Positions 10,669 through 19,665 of a stretch of 64,000 bases of DNA are shown here, in pieces (positions within the stretch are counted from its first letter, which is position 1; each line of letters opens with the position of its first letter). Position numbers and translations under genes: made by a program. The stretch lies in the NCBI RefSeq assembly GCF_018860665.1, contig NZ_JAHKPK010000065.1, positions 30,432 through 94,431 on the forward strand. Reading direction: 5' to 3'. Under the pieces are notes generated by a model, which worked only from the letters and a program-made list of their open reading frames with translations, was not told where the DNA came from and searched no databases. The stretch is from Pacificibacter marinus (GTDB lineage Bacteria; Pseudomonadota; Alphaproteobacteria; Rhodobacterales; Rhodobacteraceae).

Positions 10669-11844
10669 ATGACTTGGAAAACGCTCGACGACATGGATTT
10701 GAACGGCAAGATTGTGCTCACACGAGTGGACATCAATGTGCCCATGAAAGACGGTCGCGTCACCGACGCGTCACGTATTGAGCGCATCAAACCGACGATT
10801 GACGAAATCGTTGCAAAAGGCGGCATGCCCGTGATGTTGGCCCATTTTGGTCGCCCGAAAGGCGCATATGTGGCTGAACTGTCTTTGTCGCATGTGTTGC
10901 CTGCGGTGAATGAAACGCTGGGCCGCGATGTGACATTTATCGAGAAACCGTCTCGCGAGGCGCTGGAGGCTTTGCCTGCAGGGTCCGTTGTTTTGGTTGA
11001 GAACACCCGATTCACCAATATGGAAACAGACAACGACCCGAAAATGGCGCAGTTTCTGGCCTCACTTGGTGACATCTTTTGCAATGATGCGTTTTCTGCG
11101 GCCCACCGCGCCCATGCTTCGACCACTGGCGTCGCGCATTTGCTGCCCTCTTGTGCTGGTCGCTTGATGCAGCAAGAACTGTCTGCCTTGGAAGCCGCTT
11201 TGTCCAAACCTGAGCGCCCCGTTGTGGCCGTTGTTGGCGGCGCGAAAGTGTCGACCAAGCTGGATCTGCTAAGCAATCTCGTGCGCAAAGTTGATCATTT
11301 GGTGATTGGCGGCGGCATGGCCAATACGTTTTTAGCGGCCCAAGGCATCGATGTGGGCAAGTCCTTATGCGAGCACGATTTAGCAGATACCGCACGCGAC
11401 ATTTTGAAAAAAGCTGATGAGGCAGGCTGCGAGATTATCCTGCCTGTGGATGTGACCATCGCTTGGGAATTTGCGGCAAACACCAAACATGAAACGGTGG
11501 ATGTGGCCGCCTGCCCCGCTGACGCGATGATTTTCGATGCAGGCCCCAAATCTGTTGACCGGATCAATGCGGTGATCGCCGCCTCCAAGACCTTGATCAT
11601 GAACGGACCTTTGGGCGTATTCGAGCTAGAGCCCTTTGGCACGGGCACCTTTGCGATGCTGGCTGAAATCGCAAAGCAAACCGATGCAGGCGTTTTGATT
11701 TCTGTGGCAGGCGGCGGAGACACTGTGGCAGCGGTGAATGCGGCGGGTGTGGCAGATAGCTTTACATATATTTCGACCGCAGGCGGCGCTTTCCTTGAAT
11801 GGATGGAAGGCAAAGAACTGCCAGGTGTGGCTGCGCTCGGCTAA
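10669..11844 (+). CDS. pgk: Phosphoglycerate kinase
   Basis: Transfers phosphate between 1,3-bisphosphoglycerate and ADP in glycolysis. It is 391 residues. It has the substrate loop [13 protein letters not shown], the basic patch [22 protein letters not shown] and the ATP-binding [13 protein letters not shown] place the start at 10669 after an AAGGAT site; the frame is open 135 bp further upstream but lacks family sequence there. It ends at a hairpin with eight T. Confidence 0.97.
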   Translation: MTWKTLDDMDLNGKIVLTRVDINVPMKDGRVTDASRIERIKPTIDEIVAKGGMPVMLAHFGRPKGAYVAELSLSHVLPAVNETLGRDVTFIEKPSREALEALPAGSVVLVENTRFTNMETDNDPKMAQFLASLGDIFCNDAFSAAHRAHASTTGVAHLLPSCAGRLMQQELSALEAALSKPERPVVAVVGGAKVSTKLDLLSNLVRKVDHLVIGGGMANTFLAAQGIDVGKSLCEHDLADTARDILKKADEAGCEIILPVDVTIAWEFAANTKHETVDVAACPADAMIFDAGPKSVDRINAVIAASKTLIMNGPLGVFELEPFGTGTFAMLAEIAKQTDAGVLISVAGGGDTVAAVNAAGVADSFTYISTAGGAFLEWMEGKELPGVAALG

Positions 11845-11874
11845 GCCTTTTTGCACGATCAAGACTTTTAAAGA

Positions 11875-11908
11875 CGTCTGCCTCACATCGAGTGCAGGCG
11901 TTTTTTTT
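11875..11908 (+). terminator. Terminator of pgk
   Basis: CGTCTGC pairs with GCAGGCG (one G-U) around a 12-nt loop, followed by eight T. Confidence 0.85.
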
Positions 11909-11965
11909 GATCTGAGCACAATGATCAAACGCATATCTTTTGTTAAAACGATGAAAGGACCAACC

Positions 11966-12021
11966 TGTTAGCGCCAACATATGCCCCGTTAGCGCAACCA
12001 TTCCTCATGTTAGCGCGACCA
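11966..12021. promoter_or_regulatory. Three phased LacI-type operators upstream of the aldolase gene
   Basis: TGTTAGCGCCAACA (11966-11979), CGTTAGCGCAACCA (11987-12000) and TGTTAGCGCGACCA (12008-12021) start exactly 21 bp apart, two helical turns, so they face the same side of the DNA. The first differs from a perfect palindrome by one base. The same word precedes eno. A LacI-family glycolysis regulator such as CceR is the likely binder; this is inference. Confidence 0.65.
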
Positions 12022-12071
12022 CAATTGCGCGAAAATCAAAGCCACGCTAATCACAGCACAGACCCATGACC

Positions 12072-12089
12072 AGTCCCGCCGACGGGACT
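12072..12089 (+). promoter_or_regulatory. Hairpin in the leader of the aldolase gene
   Basis: AGTCCCG and CGGGACT form a perfect 7-bp stem with the loop CCGA, 20 bp upstream of the start codon. There is no T-run, so it is not a terminator. It could shape mRNA stability or translation, but nothing more can be said. Confidence 0.4.
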
Positions 12090-12109
12090 CAGATGAATGA
12101 GGAATCTCC

Positions 12110-13003
12110 ATGTCGATCCAAGAAATGACAGCCAAAATCCGCGACGGCCAAGGTTTTATCGCAGCCCTTGATCAATCAGGGGGATCTACTCCAAAAGCAC
12201 TGGCGCAATACGGGATCGAACCGAACGAATACAACGGCGACGAACAAATGTTTGACATGATCCACGCCATGCGGTCGCGTATCATGCAGTCCCCTGCTTT
12301 CACCTCTGACAAAGTCATCGGCGCGATTTTGTTTGAAATGACAATGGATCGCCAAGTGGCTGGCAAACCCACACCGCAATATCTGTTCGAGGAAAAGGGC
12401 GTTGTGCCGTTTTTGAAAATCGACAAAGGCTTGGAAGCTGAAGCTGATGGCGTGCAGCTGATGAAGCCAAACCCCGGTCTGGATGAGCTTTTGGCGCGCG
12501 CGGCAAGTTTAGGTGTGTTTGGCACCAAAGAACGCTCCGTCGTAAATGCGGCCAATCCAGCGGGCATCAAAGCTGTCGTCAAACAACAGTTCGAGATCGG
12601 CGAACAGGTGATCAAAGCGGGCCTGATGCCAATGCTTGAGCCTGAAGTGACCATCACCATCGCAGACAAAGCCGAAGCCGAGGCGATCTTGCGCGCTGAA
12701 ATTTTGGCAGAACTCGACGCACTTGATGAGAGCAAACAGGTGATGTTGAAGCTGTCATTGCCGACTGAGGCGAATTTCTACAAACCCTTGATCGACCACC
12801 CGCGGGTTTTGAAAGTTGTGTCTTTGTCTGGCGGCTATTCACGTGAAGAAGCCAACGCCAAACTGGCGCAAAACACTGGCATGATCGCGTCTTTCTCGCG
12901 CGCTTTGATCCAAGGGTTGAACGCCAAACAAGCGGATAGTGATTTTGATGCCATTCTCGGCACAGCAACAACCGAAATCCACGCGGCCTCTGTCGCGGGC
13001 TAA
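12110..13003 (+). CDS. fda: Class I fructose-bisphosphate aldolase
   Basis: Cleaves fructose 1,6-bisphosphate to two triose phosphates by a Schiff-base mechanism. The 297-residue protein starts with the class I signature AALDQSGGSTPKAL. It has PFLKIDKGL, MLEPEVTI and a lysine in VMLKLSLPTEANFY, which is the likely Schiff-base segment. A GAGGAA site precedes the ATG. It follows pgk, with three phased operator-like sequences between them, and ends at its own terminator, so it is separately controlled. Confidence 0.93.
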   Translation: MSIQEMTAKIRDGQGFIAALDQSGGSTPKALAQYGIEPNEYNGDEQMFDMIHAMRSRIMQSPAFTSDKVIGAILFEMTMDRQVAGKPTPQYLFEEKGVVPFLKIDKGLEAEADGVQLMKPNPGLDELLARAASLGVFGTKERSVVNAANPAGIKAVVKQQFEIGEQVIKAGLMPMLEPEVTITIADKAEAEAILRAEILAELDALDESKQVMLKLSLPTEANFYKPLIDHPRVLKVVSLSGGYSREEANAKLAQNTGMIASFSRALIQGLNAKQADSDFDAILGTATTEIHAASVAG

Positions 13004-13025
13004 ACCCACTACATATAGACATCAC

Positions 13026-13059
13026 AAAGGGGTGCAGCGCGATATGCTGCGCCCCTTTT
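13026..13059 (+). terminator. Terminator of the aldolase gene
   Basis: AAAGGGGTGCAGC pairs with GCTGCGCCCCTTT (one G-U pair) around a 7-nt loop, ending in four T. Confidence 0.88.
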
Positions 13060-13090
13060 GCGTTTTGCACAACGCACCCCGTAACAGATT

Positions 13091-13160
13091 GATTCAATGA
13101 CATGAATCCAATGTCAAAAAAATGAAAAAGTGATTCGAAAAGGGATTCACAAAGCGATTC
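13091..13160. promoter_or_regulatory. Cluster of five GANTC (CcrM) sites upstream of the FtsB-like gene
   Basis: GANTC occurs at 13091, 13104, 13132, 13144 and 13156. The first two form the inverted pair GATTCA and TGAATC, and the last three are exactly 12 bp apart. GANTC is the target of the alphaproteobacterial methylase CcrM, and GcrA reads its methylation at division gene promoters in Caulobacter. About 0.3 sites are expected by chance in 70 bp. The regulatory role is inferred. Confidence 0.6.
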
Positions 13161-13204
13161 GCCTATGACATAGTCTCTCTACGGATCACCCATAAGAGGT
13201 GGCC

Positions 13205-13537
13205 GTGGCAGTAACTACAGGTAACACCCCTATCATGGCGTCCATCCGCAAACGTCCTTCTATTGCTGTTCTGATATATACAGCCATAATCGTCACACTT
13301 GGCGGTTACTTCACCTTTGCCTCTGTGCAGGGTGAGTACGGGCTGTTCCGCCGCATTCAAATTGAGGCGGAACTTGAAGACCTACAAGCGAAGAGTGCGA
13401 CACTTGCGGCAAATCTTGAAGTTATGCGCAACAAAACGTTGCGCATGTCTGACGGGTATTTGGACCTGGATCTTCTCGACGAGCAAGCGCGAGATGTTCT
13501 GGGTTATGTCCGCGCCGATGAGTTGGTCATTCGCTAA
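13205..13537 (+). CDS. FtsB/DivIC-like septum formation initiator
   Basis: A small bitopic division protein of about 110 residues. One membrane helix (IAVLIYTAIIVTLGGYF) is followed by a coiled-coil stretch (QIEAELEDLQAKSATLAANL), the FtsB layout, and then the alphaproteobacterial tail YLDLDLLDEQARDVLGYVRADE. FtsB with FtsL and FtsQ activates septal wall synthesis. The start is uncertain: GTG 13205 has AGAGG at good spacing, GTG 13199 is in frame, and ATG 13235 gives the N-terminal length I would expect for the family. Confidence 0.82.
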   Translation: MAVTTGNTPIMASIRKRPSIAVLIYTAIIVTLGGYFTFASVQGEYGLFRRIQIEAELEDLQAKSATLAANLEVMRNKTLRMSDGYLDLDLLDEQARDVLGYVRADELVIR

Positions 13538-13550
13538 GGGTGCATCTAAA

Positions 13551-13654
13551 GCGTTGCAAGTTAGACTTGAGTCACAGGTTTAACTTGAAGCGCAAGCAAC
13601 CAAATGATGTTGCGCACGCTTCGAAACCAAGCCGTGACTCGGCTTCGTTTTGAA
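13551..13654. repeat. Palindromic intergenic repeat, hairpin copy 1 plus second hairpin
   Basis: Bases 13551-13593 form an imperfect 13-bp stem (11 of 13 paired, including CAAGTTA with TAACTTG). This unit aligns without gaps to 27998-28040 in the GTA cluster: 43 bp each, 31 identical by my count. A second hairpin follows at 13620-13654 (AAGCCG with CGGCTT, flanked by TTCGAAAC and GTTTTGAA). Together they lie between the FtsB-like gene and the pdhA promoter. Confidence 0.6.
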
Positions 13655-13814
13655 ACACTTTAGAGCACTCTTAGCGAACCCAATCCTCCACTGCACCCCT
13701 GTCTCAATCAACCCCACATCAATACGAATACGCATGAACCGCTTGCTATCGCTCAGGCCAGACCATAGCCTTGCATGAAATGCATAGCAGCTGCACGCAG
13801 CGCATAGTAAATTC

Positions 13815-13868
13815 TTGGTGCAATTGCAGGCAGAACTCTATATAATATAGTTTAACACTAAACTATAT
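13815..13868 (+). promoter_or_regulatory. pdhA promoter with an overlapping operator palindrome
   Basis: A candidate -10 TATAAT (13841-13846) or TATATA (13839-13844) lies downstream of TTGGTG (13815-13820). Immediately after it is a perfect inverted repeat with arms ATATAGTTTA (13845-13854) and TAAACTATAT (13859-13868) and the spacer ACAC. Its position over the start of transcription suits a repressor of the pyruvate dehydrogenase operon. I do not recognise the binding protein. Confidence 0.6.
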
Positions 13869-13893
13869 CTGCGACTTTGGAGGAGGAAGCCGT

Positions 13894-14895
13894 ATGGCGC
13901 CCAAAAAGACCACCGCAAATACCGCGAGCAAAGCGAATGTTTCAAAAGACGAATTGCTCACGTATTACAAGGACATGCTCCTTATCCGCCGCTTTGAAGA
14001 AAAGGCGGGCCAGTTGTATGGCATGGGCCTGATCGGCGGCTTTTGTCACCTCTACATCGGCCAAGAAGCCGTTGTTGTCGGGCTTGAGGCCGCGACCAAA
14101 GAAGGCGACAAACGCATCACATCTTACCGTGATCACGGGCACATGCTGGCTTGCGGCATGGATCCAAACGGCGTCATGGCCGAATTGACCGGTCGTGAGG
14201 GTGGTTACTCCAAAGGCAAAGGCGGCTCCATGCACATGTTCTCGAAAGAGAAACATTTCTATGGTGGCCACGGCATCGTTGGCGCGCAAGTGCCGCTTGG
14301 TGCTGGCTTGGCGTTCTCTGATAAATACAAAGGCAATGACAATGTGACCTTCGCCTACTTCGGCGATGGCGCTGCCAACCAAGGTCAGGTTTACGAGACC
14401 TACAACATGGCGCAGCTTTGGGACTTGCCGGTGATTTTCGTCATCGAGAACAACCAATACGCTATGGGCACGAGCGTTCAGCGTTCAACCAAATCGCCAT
14501 CCTTGTGGGAACGTGGCGCGGCTTACGGCATCGCAGGTGAAGAAGTCGACGGCATGGATGTGCTGGCGGTGAAAGAAGCCTCTGAAAAAGCTGTGGCGCA
14601 TTGCCGTGCGGGCAAAGGTCCGTATATTTTGGAAGTGAAAACATACCGTTACCGTGGTCACTCCATGTCTGATCCGGCCAAATACCGCTCACGCGAAGAA
14701 GTGCAAAAGATGCGCGAAGAACGTGATCCAATTGAAGCGATCCGGTCTTTGTTGCTGACAGGCAACCACGCCACTGAGGACGATCTCAAAGCTATCGATA
14801 AAGAGATCAAAACCGTGGTCAACGCCTCAGCCGAGTTTGCCAAAGAGAGCCCAGAGCCCGCTTTGGAAGAACTCTGGACAGACATTTACGCCTAA
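13894..14895 (+). CDS. pdhA: Pyruvate dehydrogenase E1 alpha subunit
   Basis: With PdhB it decarboxylates pyruvate and reductively acetylates the lipoyl group. It is 333 residues, standard for the alpha2-beta2 type. The thiamine diphosphate motif is [12 protein letters not shown], closing with [11 protein letters not shown]. The phosphorylation-loop region SYRDHGHML and [11 protein letters not shown] are present. A strong GGAGGAGGAA site precedes the ATG. It is the first gene of pdhABC, under a promoter with an overlapping palindrome. Confidence 0.97.
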   Translation: MAPKKTTANTASKANVSKDELLTYYKDMLLIRRFEEKAGQLYGMGLIGGFCHLYIGQEAVVVGLEAATKEGDKRITSYRDHGHMLACGMDPNGVMAELTGREGGYSKGKGGSMHMFSKEKHFYGGHGIVGAQVPLGAGLAFSDKYKGNDNVTFAYFGDGAANQGQVYETYNMAQLWDLPVIFVIENNQYAMGTSVQRSTKSPSLWERGAAYGIAGEEVDGMDVLAVKEASEKAVAHCRAGKGPYILEVKTYRYRGHSMSDPAKYRSREEVQKMREERDPIEAIRSLLLTGNHATEDDLKAIDKEIKTVVNASAEFAKESPEPALEELWTDIYA

Positions 14896-14915
14896 TTCGA
14901 GGGAGGAATTCACTC

Positions 14916-16292
14916 ATGGCTATTGAACTACTTATGCCCGCCCTCTCTCCGACAATGGAAGAAGGCACACTTGCGAAATGGCTCGTCAAAGAGGGCGACA
15001 CCATTTCATCCGGCGATATCATCGCTGAGATCGAAACCGACAAGGCGACGATGGAATTCGAAGCTGTGGACGAAGGCATCATGGGGAAAATCCTCGTGGC
15101 TGAAGGCACAGAAGGCGTCAAAGTCAACGAGGCCATCGCGATCATGGTCGACGAAGGCGAAGACGCATCGAACCTGAGCGCCTCTGCTCCAGCGGCAGCA
15201 GCGCCTGTTGAAGCAGCCCCTGTTGCGACGGCGGCACCTGCTGTTGCAGCGGCTCCTGCTCCTGCCCCTGCACCAACACCCGTTGAGCCTGATTACCCTG
15301 AAGGCACAGAGCTGAAATCCACCACAGTACGCGAAGCGCTGCGTGATGCGATGTCCGAAGAAATGCGTCGTGACGAAAACGTCTTCTTAATGGGCGAAGA
15401 AGTGGCCGAATACCAAGGCGCTTACAAAATCTCCCAAGGCATGCTGGACGAATTCGGCGCAAAACGTGTCATCGACACGCCAATCACCGAGCACGGCTTT
15501 GCCGGCATCGCGACCGGCGCGTCTTTCGGCGGTCTGCGTCCGATCGTTGAATTCATGACCTTCAACTTTGCCATGCAAGCCATCGATCACCTGATCAACT
15601 CTGCCGCCAAGACATTGTACATGTCCGGTGGTCAAATGGGTGCGCCTATGGTGTTCCGTGGTGCCAATGGTGCCGCTGCCCGTGTTGGCGCGCAGCACTC
15701 ACAATGTTACGCCGCTTGGTACATGCAAGTGCCTGGCCTGAAAGTGGTCATGCCCTACTCGGCCGCTGACGCCAAAGGCTTGATGAAAACAGCGATCCGC
15801 GACGACAACCCGGTGATCTTCCTCGAAAACGAAATCATGTACGGCAAATCATTCGATGTGCCAGTAATGGACGATTTCACCATTCCATTCGGCAAAGCGA
15901 AAATCGAACGCGCAGGCGACGATGTGACCATCGTATCCTTTGGCATCGGTGTCGGCTATGCCTTGGAAGCGGCTGAGAAATTGGCCGAAGAAGGCATCGC
16001 GGCTGAGGTGATCAACCTGCGGACCTTGCGCCCTATGGATACCGAAACTGTGCTGGCTTCCGTACGCAAAACCAACCGCTGCGTGACTGTTGAGGAAGGC
16101 TGGCCACAAGGATCTGTCGGCGGATATGTCAGCAATGTGATCATGCAAGAAGCGTTTGATTACTTGGACGCGCCAGTGATCAATTGCACAGGTAAAGACG
16201 TGCCGATGCCCTATGCTGCGAACCTAGAAAAACACGCTTTGATCACCATCGACGAAATCGTCGATGCGGTTAAATCTGTAACCTACCGTTAA
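14916..16292 (+). CDS. pdhB: Pyruvate dehydrogenase E1 beta subunit with N-terminal lipoyl domain
   Basis: The 458-residue protein has an N-terminal lipoyl domain (about residues 1-78, lysine in ETDKATME), an Ala/Pro-rich linker (about 88-125) and the E1-beta catalytic domain ([39 protein letters not shown]). The fused lipoyl domain is a known alphaproteobacterial feature. It lies 20 bp after pdhA with a GGGAGG site. Its lipoyl region is very similar, also in DNA, to that of pdhC, so the domain was duplicated within the operon. Confidence 0.97.
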   Translation: MAIELLMPALSPTMEEGTLAKWLVKEGDTISSGDIIAEIETDKATMEFEAVDEGIMGKILVAEGTEGVKVNEAIAIMVDEGEDASNLSASAPAAAAPVEAAPVATAAPAVAAAPAPAPAPTPVEPDYPEGTELKSTTVREALRDAMSEEMRRDENVFLMGEEVAEYQGAYKISQGMLDEFGAKRVIDTPITEHGFAGIATGASFGGLRPIVEFMTFNFAMQAIDHLINSAAKTLYMSGGQMGAPMVFRGANGAAARVGAQHSQCYAAWYMQVPGLKVVMPYSAADAKGLMKTAIRDDNPVIFLENEIMYGKSFDVPVMDDFTIPFGKAKIERAGDDVTIVSFGIGVGYALEAAEKLAEEGIAAEVINLRTLRPMDTETVLASVRKTNRCVTVEEGWPQGSVGGYVSNVIMQEAFDYLDAPVINCTGKDVPMPYAANLEKHALITIDEIVDAVKSVTYR

Positions 16293-16304
16293 GGAGACTG
16301 ACAC

Positions 16305-17612
16305 ATGGCTATCGAACTTCTCATGCCCGCGCTTTCTCCGACAATGGAAGAAGGTACATTGGCCAAATGGCTGGTGAAAGAGGGTGATACAGTCAATTCC
16401 GGTGACGTGATCGCCGAGATTGAAACCGACAAAGCCACGATGGAATTCGAGGCCGTCGACGAAGGTGTGATCGGCAAGATCACCGTCGCAGAAGGCACCG
16501 AAGGCGTTAAGGTCAACGCGCAGATCGCAATTTTGCTCGAAGAGGGCGAAGATGCCTCTGCTATGGCAGATGTTGGCGCGGCGGCTCCTGCTCCTGCGCC
16601 CGCAACTTCAGCGGCCCCCGCTGAAGCGCCAGCACCAGAAGCGGCTGTTGCAACCCCTGCCCCATCGGCTCCGGTTGCAGCCACAGGTGAGCGCATCTTT
16701 GCGTCACCTTTGGCGCGCCGCATTGCTGCGCAAAAGGGCTTGGATCTGACTGGCATTGCGGGCTCTGGTCCCAAAGGTCGCATTGTTAAAGCAGACGTTG
16801 AAAACGCAGTTGCGGCACCAAAAGTTGATGCTCCAAAAGCGGCAGCACCCGCTGCGGCCTCTGCACCAGCGGCCCCACAAAGTGCCTCTGCAGAGGTTGT
16901 TGCGAAAATGTACGAAGGTCGTGTTTACGAGGAAGTCAAACTCGACGGCATGCGCAAAGTTATTGCTGCACGCCTGTCCGAGGCGAAACAGACCATTCCG
17001 CATTTCTATCTGCGCCGCGACATCAAACTCGATGCGCTGCTCAAATTCCGCTCTCAGCTTAACAAACAGTTGGAAGCGCGCGGTGTGAAACTGTCTGTGA
17101 ATGACTTTATCATCAAAGCCGTTGCCAATGCGTTGCAGCAGGTGCCTGAGGCAAATGCTGTTTGGGCTGGTGACCGTGTCTTGCAGATGAAATCATCTGA
17201 TGTGGCCGTGGCTGTTGCGATTGAGGGCGGGCTGTTCACGCCTGTTTTGGAAGATGCAGACATGAAATCTTTGTCCGCTTTGTCCACGCAGATGAAAGAC
17301 ATGGCCAAACGCGCACGCGAGCGCAAACTGGCACCACAAGAGTACCAAGGCGGATCGTTCGCGATCTCCAACTTGGGCATGTTCGGCATCGACAATTTCG
17401 ACGCCATCGTGAACCCGCCACATGCCGGTATCTTGGCGGTTGGGGCAGGCAAAAAACAGCCTGTGGTTGGCGAAGACGGCGAATTGACAGTGGCGACAGT
17501 GATGTCCGTCACCATGTCTGTTGATCACCGTGTGATTGATGGTGCTGTGGGTGCAAACCTGCTCAATGCCATCGTCGACAACTTGGAAAACCCAGTGGCG
17601 ATGCTTGCCTAA
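16305..17612 (+). CDS. pdhC: Dihydrolipoamide acetyltransferase (pyruvate dehydrogenase E2)
   Basis: The 435-residue core subunit moves acetyl from lipoamide to CoA. Domains: lipoyl (1-78, ETDKATME), Ala/Pro linker, E3-binding domain (about 130-165, [16 protein letters not shown] and [14 protein letters not shown]), a second linker, and the catalytic domain ending with the HxxxDG motif DHRVIDG. It lies 12 bp after pdhB. No lipoamide dehydrogenase follows; a terminator comes directly after, so E3 must be encoded elsewhere. Confidence 0.97.
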   Translation: MAIELLMPALSPTMEEGTLAKWLVKEGDTVNSGDVIAEIETDKATMEFEAVDEGVIGKITVAEGTEGVKVNAQIAILLEEGEDASAMADVGAAAPAPAPATSAAPAEAPAPEAAVATPAPSAPVAATGERIFASPLARRIAAQKGLDLTGIAGSGPKGRIVKADVENAVAAPKVDAPKAAAPAAASAPAAPQSASAEVVAKMYEGRVYEEVKLDGMRKVIAARLSEAKQTIPHFYLRRDIKLDALLKFRSQLNKQLEARGVKLSVNDFIIKAVANALQQVPEANAVWAGDRVLQMKSSDVAVAVAIEGGLFTPVLEDADMKSLSALSTQMKDMAKRARERKLAPQEYQGGSFAISNLGMFGIDNFDAIVNPPHAGILAVGAGKKQPVVGEDGELTVATVMSVTMSVDHRVIDGAVGANLLNAIVDNLENPVAMLA

Positions 17613-17654
17613 GCCTTTTACAAAGGGTTTGTTTTGACCTGAAATATAAGACAG

Positions 17655-17688
17655 AAAGGCCACTGAAATTAGATTTCGGTGGCCTTTT
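17655..17688 (+). terminator. Terminator of pdhABC
   Basis: AAAGGCCACTGAAAT pairs with ATTTCGGTGGCCTTT (one wobble) around a 3-nt loop, ending in four T. Confidence 0.9.
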
Positions 17689-17731
17689 ATATGCAAACAG
17701 AAATGAACTGAAGACAACTGGGATTGCGATT

Positions 17732-18604
17732 GTGAGCTTTTATTTTAACCTGAAAACTGAAATTAGAGTCACAGAGCAAACCGTTCTGGATGCGATTGAT
17801 GATCAAAACGTTCGCGTCAAAAACAATCCCTACGGCGCGGTCTATTTCATATCGGGTAAATCGCTCAGAGGCGTTATGGTCTATGAAACGAAACGCGGCT
17901 ATGACATTGGTTTGAATGCTTTTTCAACGCGTGAGGACATCAAGTTGTGTCGTCACATTGTCGCGGTAATTGGGTCTCTCACACAGGCGGAAATCAAGGC
18001 CCAAGACGATGATACGCTGTTGTCAGCTAAGAGTGTCGCCAATTACGGTGGCGACGCATGGGTTAAGGCCCGTTGGCATGAGGCAAAGGCCGTGTCTTCA
18101 ATGCTGAAAAATGACAACAGCACTGCATGCATTGACGGGTATCAGGTAAAATTTGGTATCTCGCGTAAAGACTTCCGAAACGCAAATGAAATTTCAAAGG
18201 CCGAGATTACGGCGATTCAAGCGGATGGGGTTGAGCTTCAAATCCTTGCAGAGCAAGACGGTATTCATCATGCTGAGCTGTTCGAAATAAAACTCCACCC
18301 ATTAAGTGTTTTTAGAAAACTTACGCGATTATTGCGTGCCAAAGGTGCTGGTAAATCAAACAGCCTCGAGCACTTTGGAGTGGTGGAAAATACACGCACC
18401 CTGACGCCACTGTTGACCAAGCCGGAGCAAGCCTCACGCGTTTACTTAATATCTGCTGCGGGCGAAAAGAGATGGGTGCCCTTTGATCAGTTCACAGCAC
18501 ATCTGCGTGCCCTGTCACATCGGGAATTTGGTACAGGCGTTTTCGATACAACGCTCAGTGGCACTGATTTTCACAAGCTGTTCCAAAACGGATCAATTGA
18601 CTAG
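17732..18604 (+). CDS. Hypothetical protein
   Basis: A 290-residue frame with GTG start and a clean coding pattern. I do not recognise the family. There is no signal peptide or membrane helix. The sequence looks like a soluble mixed alpha/beta protein, with a basic stretch near residues 195-210 (VFRKLTRLLRAKGAGKS). It is AT-richer than the pdh genes and stands alone between two terminators, downstream of pdhABC, which suggests an accessory gene. The ribosome site is weak. Confidence 0.7.
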   Translation: MSFYFNLKTEIRVTEQTVLDAIDDQNVRVKNNPYGAVYFISGKSLRGVMVYETKRGYDIGLNAFSTREDIKLCRHIVAVIGSLTQAEIKAQDDDTLLSAKSVANYGGDAWVKARWHEAKAVSSMLKNDNSTACIDGYQVKFGISRKDFRNANEISKAEITAIQADGVELQILAEQDGIHHAELFEIKLHPLSVFRKLTRLLRAKGAGKSNSLEHFGVVENTRTLTPLLTKPEQASRVYLISAAGEKRWVPFDQFTAHLRALSHREFGTGVFDTTLSGTDFHKLFQNGSID

Positions 18605-18621
18605 ACTTGTACAAATCGAAC

Positions 18622-18658
18622 AAAAAGCCCCCATCAGTGTGATCTGACAGGGGCTTTT
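18622..18658. terminator. Bidirectional terminator between the hypothetical gene and cysE
   Basis: AAAAGCCCC and GGGGCTTTT arms flank an 18-nt centre with a short extra pairing. The A- and T-flanks serve both convergent genes. Confidence 0.85.
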
Positions 18659-18684
18659 CTATTCCAAATCCAACAATTTGCAGT

Positions 18685-19500
18685 TTATTTTTCGCGCGCG
18701 CCGATCAGCTGGTTCATCGACACGGATGGCTGCGAACACCCAGCCTCGCCTACGATTTTGGCAGGTACACCAGCAACTGTTTTACAGTTCGGCACTTCGC
18801 TTAGCACAACAGACCCAGCGGCAATACGAGAGCATGCGCCAATTTTGATATTGCCAAGAACACTCGCGCCAGCACCGATCAAAACGCCATCACCAATTTT
18901 CGGGTGACGATCTTCGTCTTCTTTGCCTGTGCCGCCAAGGGTCACGGAATGCAAAATGGAAACGTTGTTGCCAATCACAGCTGTTTCGCCAAAGACAAGT
19001 GAATGGGCGTGGTCCAAAAACAAGCCTTGGCCAATTTTACAGGCAGGGTGAATGTCGATCGAGAACTGTTCTGACACACGCATCTGAATAAAATAAGCCA
19101 GATCTTTGCGCCCATGCCGCCACAGCCAGTTGGCAACGCGGTAGGCTTGGATGGCTTGGAAGCCTTTAAAAAACAACAAAGGCTGAATGTATCGGTGGCA
19201 AGCAGGGTCTCGATCATACACCGCGACGATATCGGCGCGCGCACATTGGCCTAGCGTTGGATCATCGGCATAGGCCTCATCAATCAGCTCACGTAAAAGT
19301 TGTTCTGACATATCCGCAGAGGCCAACTTTTGTGCGAGACGATATGCCAATGCGTCTTCCAGCGTGGTGTGATGTAGGATGCAGGCATGGACCAAACCAC
19401 CCAAAAGCGGTTCAGCATCAACAGCTTGGCGCGCCTCGCTGACGATTTGCGTCCAAACGGGGTCCAGTTCTGAAAGTTTTGTACGGGTATTGGCCATCAT
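18685..19500 (-). CDS. cysE: Serine O-acetyltransferase
   Basis: Acetylates serine for cysteine synthesis. The 271-residue protein has the N-terminal helical SATase domain (DPVW to about 110) and C-terminal left-handed beta-helix repeats (IHPACKIGQGLFLDHAHSLVFGE, with catalytic His in DHAHS; HPKIGDGVLIGAGASVLG). AAGAGGAT precedes the double ATG at 19500. It lies next to the end of the GTA cluster on the same strand but after that cluster's terminator. Confidence 0.96.
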   Translation of the reverse strand: MMANTRTKLSELDPVWTQIVSEARQAVDAEPLLGGLVHACILHHTTLEDALAYRLAQKLASADMSEQLLRELIDEAYADDPTLGQCARADIVAVYDRDPACHRYIQPLLFFKGFQAIQAYRVANWLWRHGRKDLAYFIQMRVSEQFSIDIHPACKIGQGLFLDHAHSLVFGETAVIGNNVSILHSVTLGGTGKEDEDRHPKIGDGVLIGAGASVLGNIKIGACSRIAAGSVVLSEVPNCKTVAGVPAKIVGEAGCSQPSVSMNQLIGAREK

Positions 19501-19589
19501 GCTGATCCTCTTTTCTTGAGATTACTATAGATAGGCTCGAATTCCAAAACGCAAGTGAACTTGCTGCTGAATAATCGCACAAGGGCGTC

Positions 19590-19628
19590 AGAAAAACCAA
19601 AACCCTCGCGCCAAATGGCACAAGGGTT
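19590..19628 (-). terminator. Terminator at the end of the GTA cluster
   Basis: On the minus strand, AACCCT and AGGGTT arms with an inner GCC/GGC pairing are followed by TTGGTTTTTC. It lies 37 bp beyond the DUF2793 stop and separates the GTA genes from cysE. Confidence 0.75.
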
Positions 19629-19665
19629 CTGATTTCATAATATTTTTAGCGCCAAGAGACCCGCG

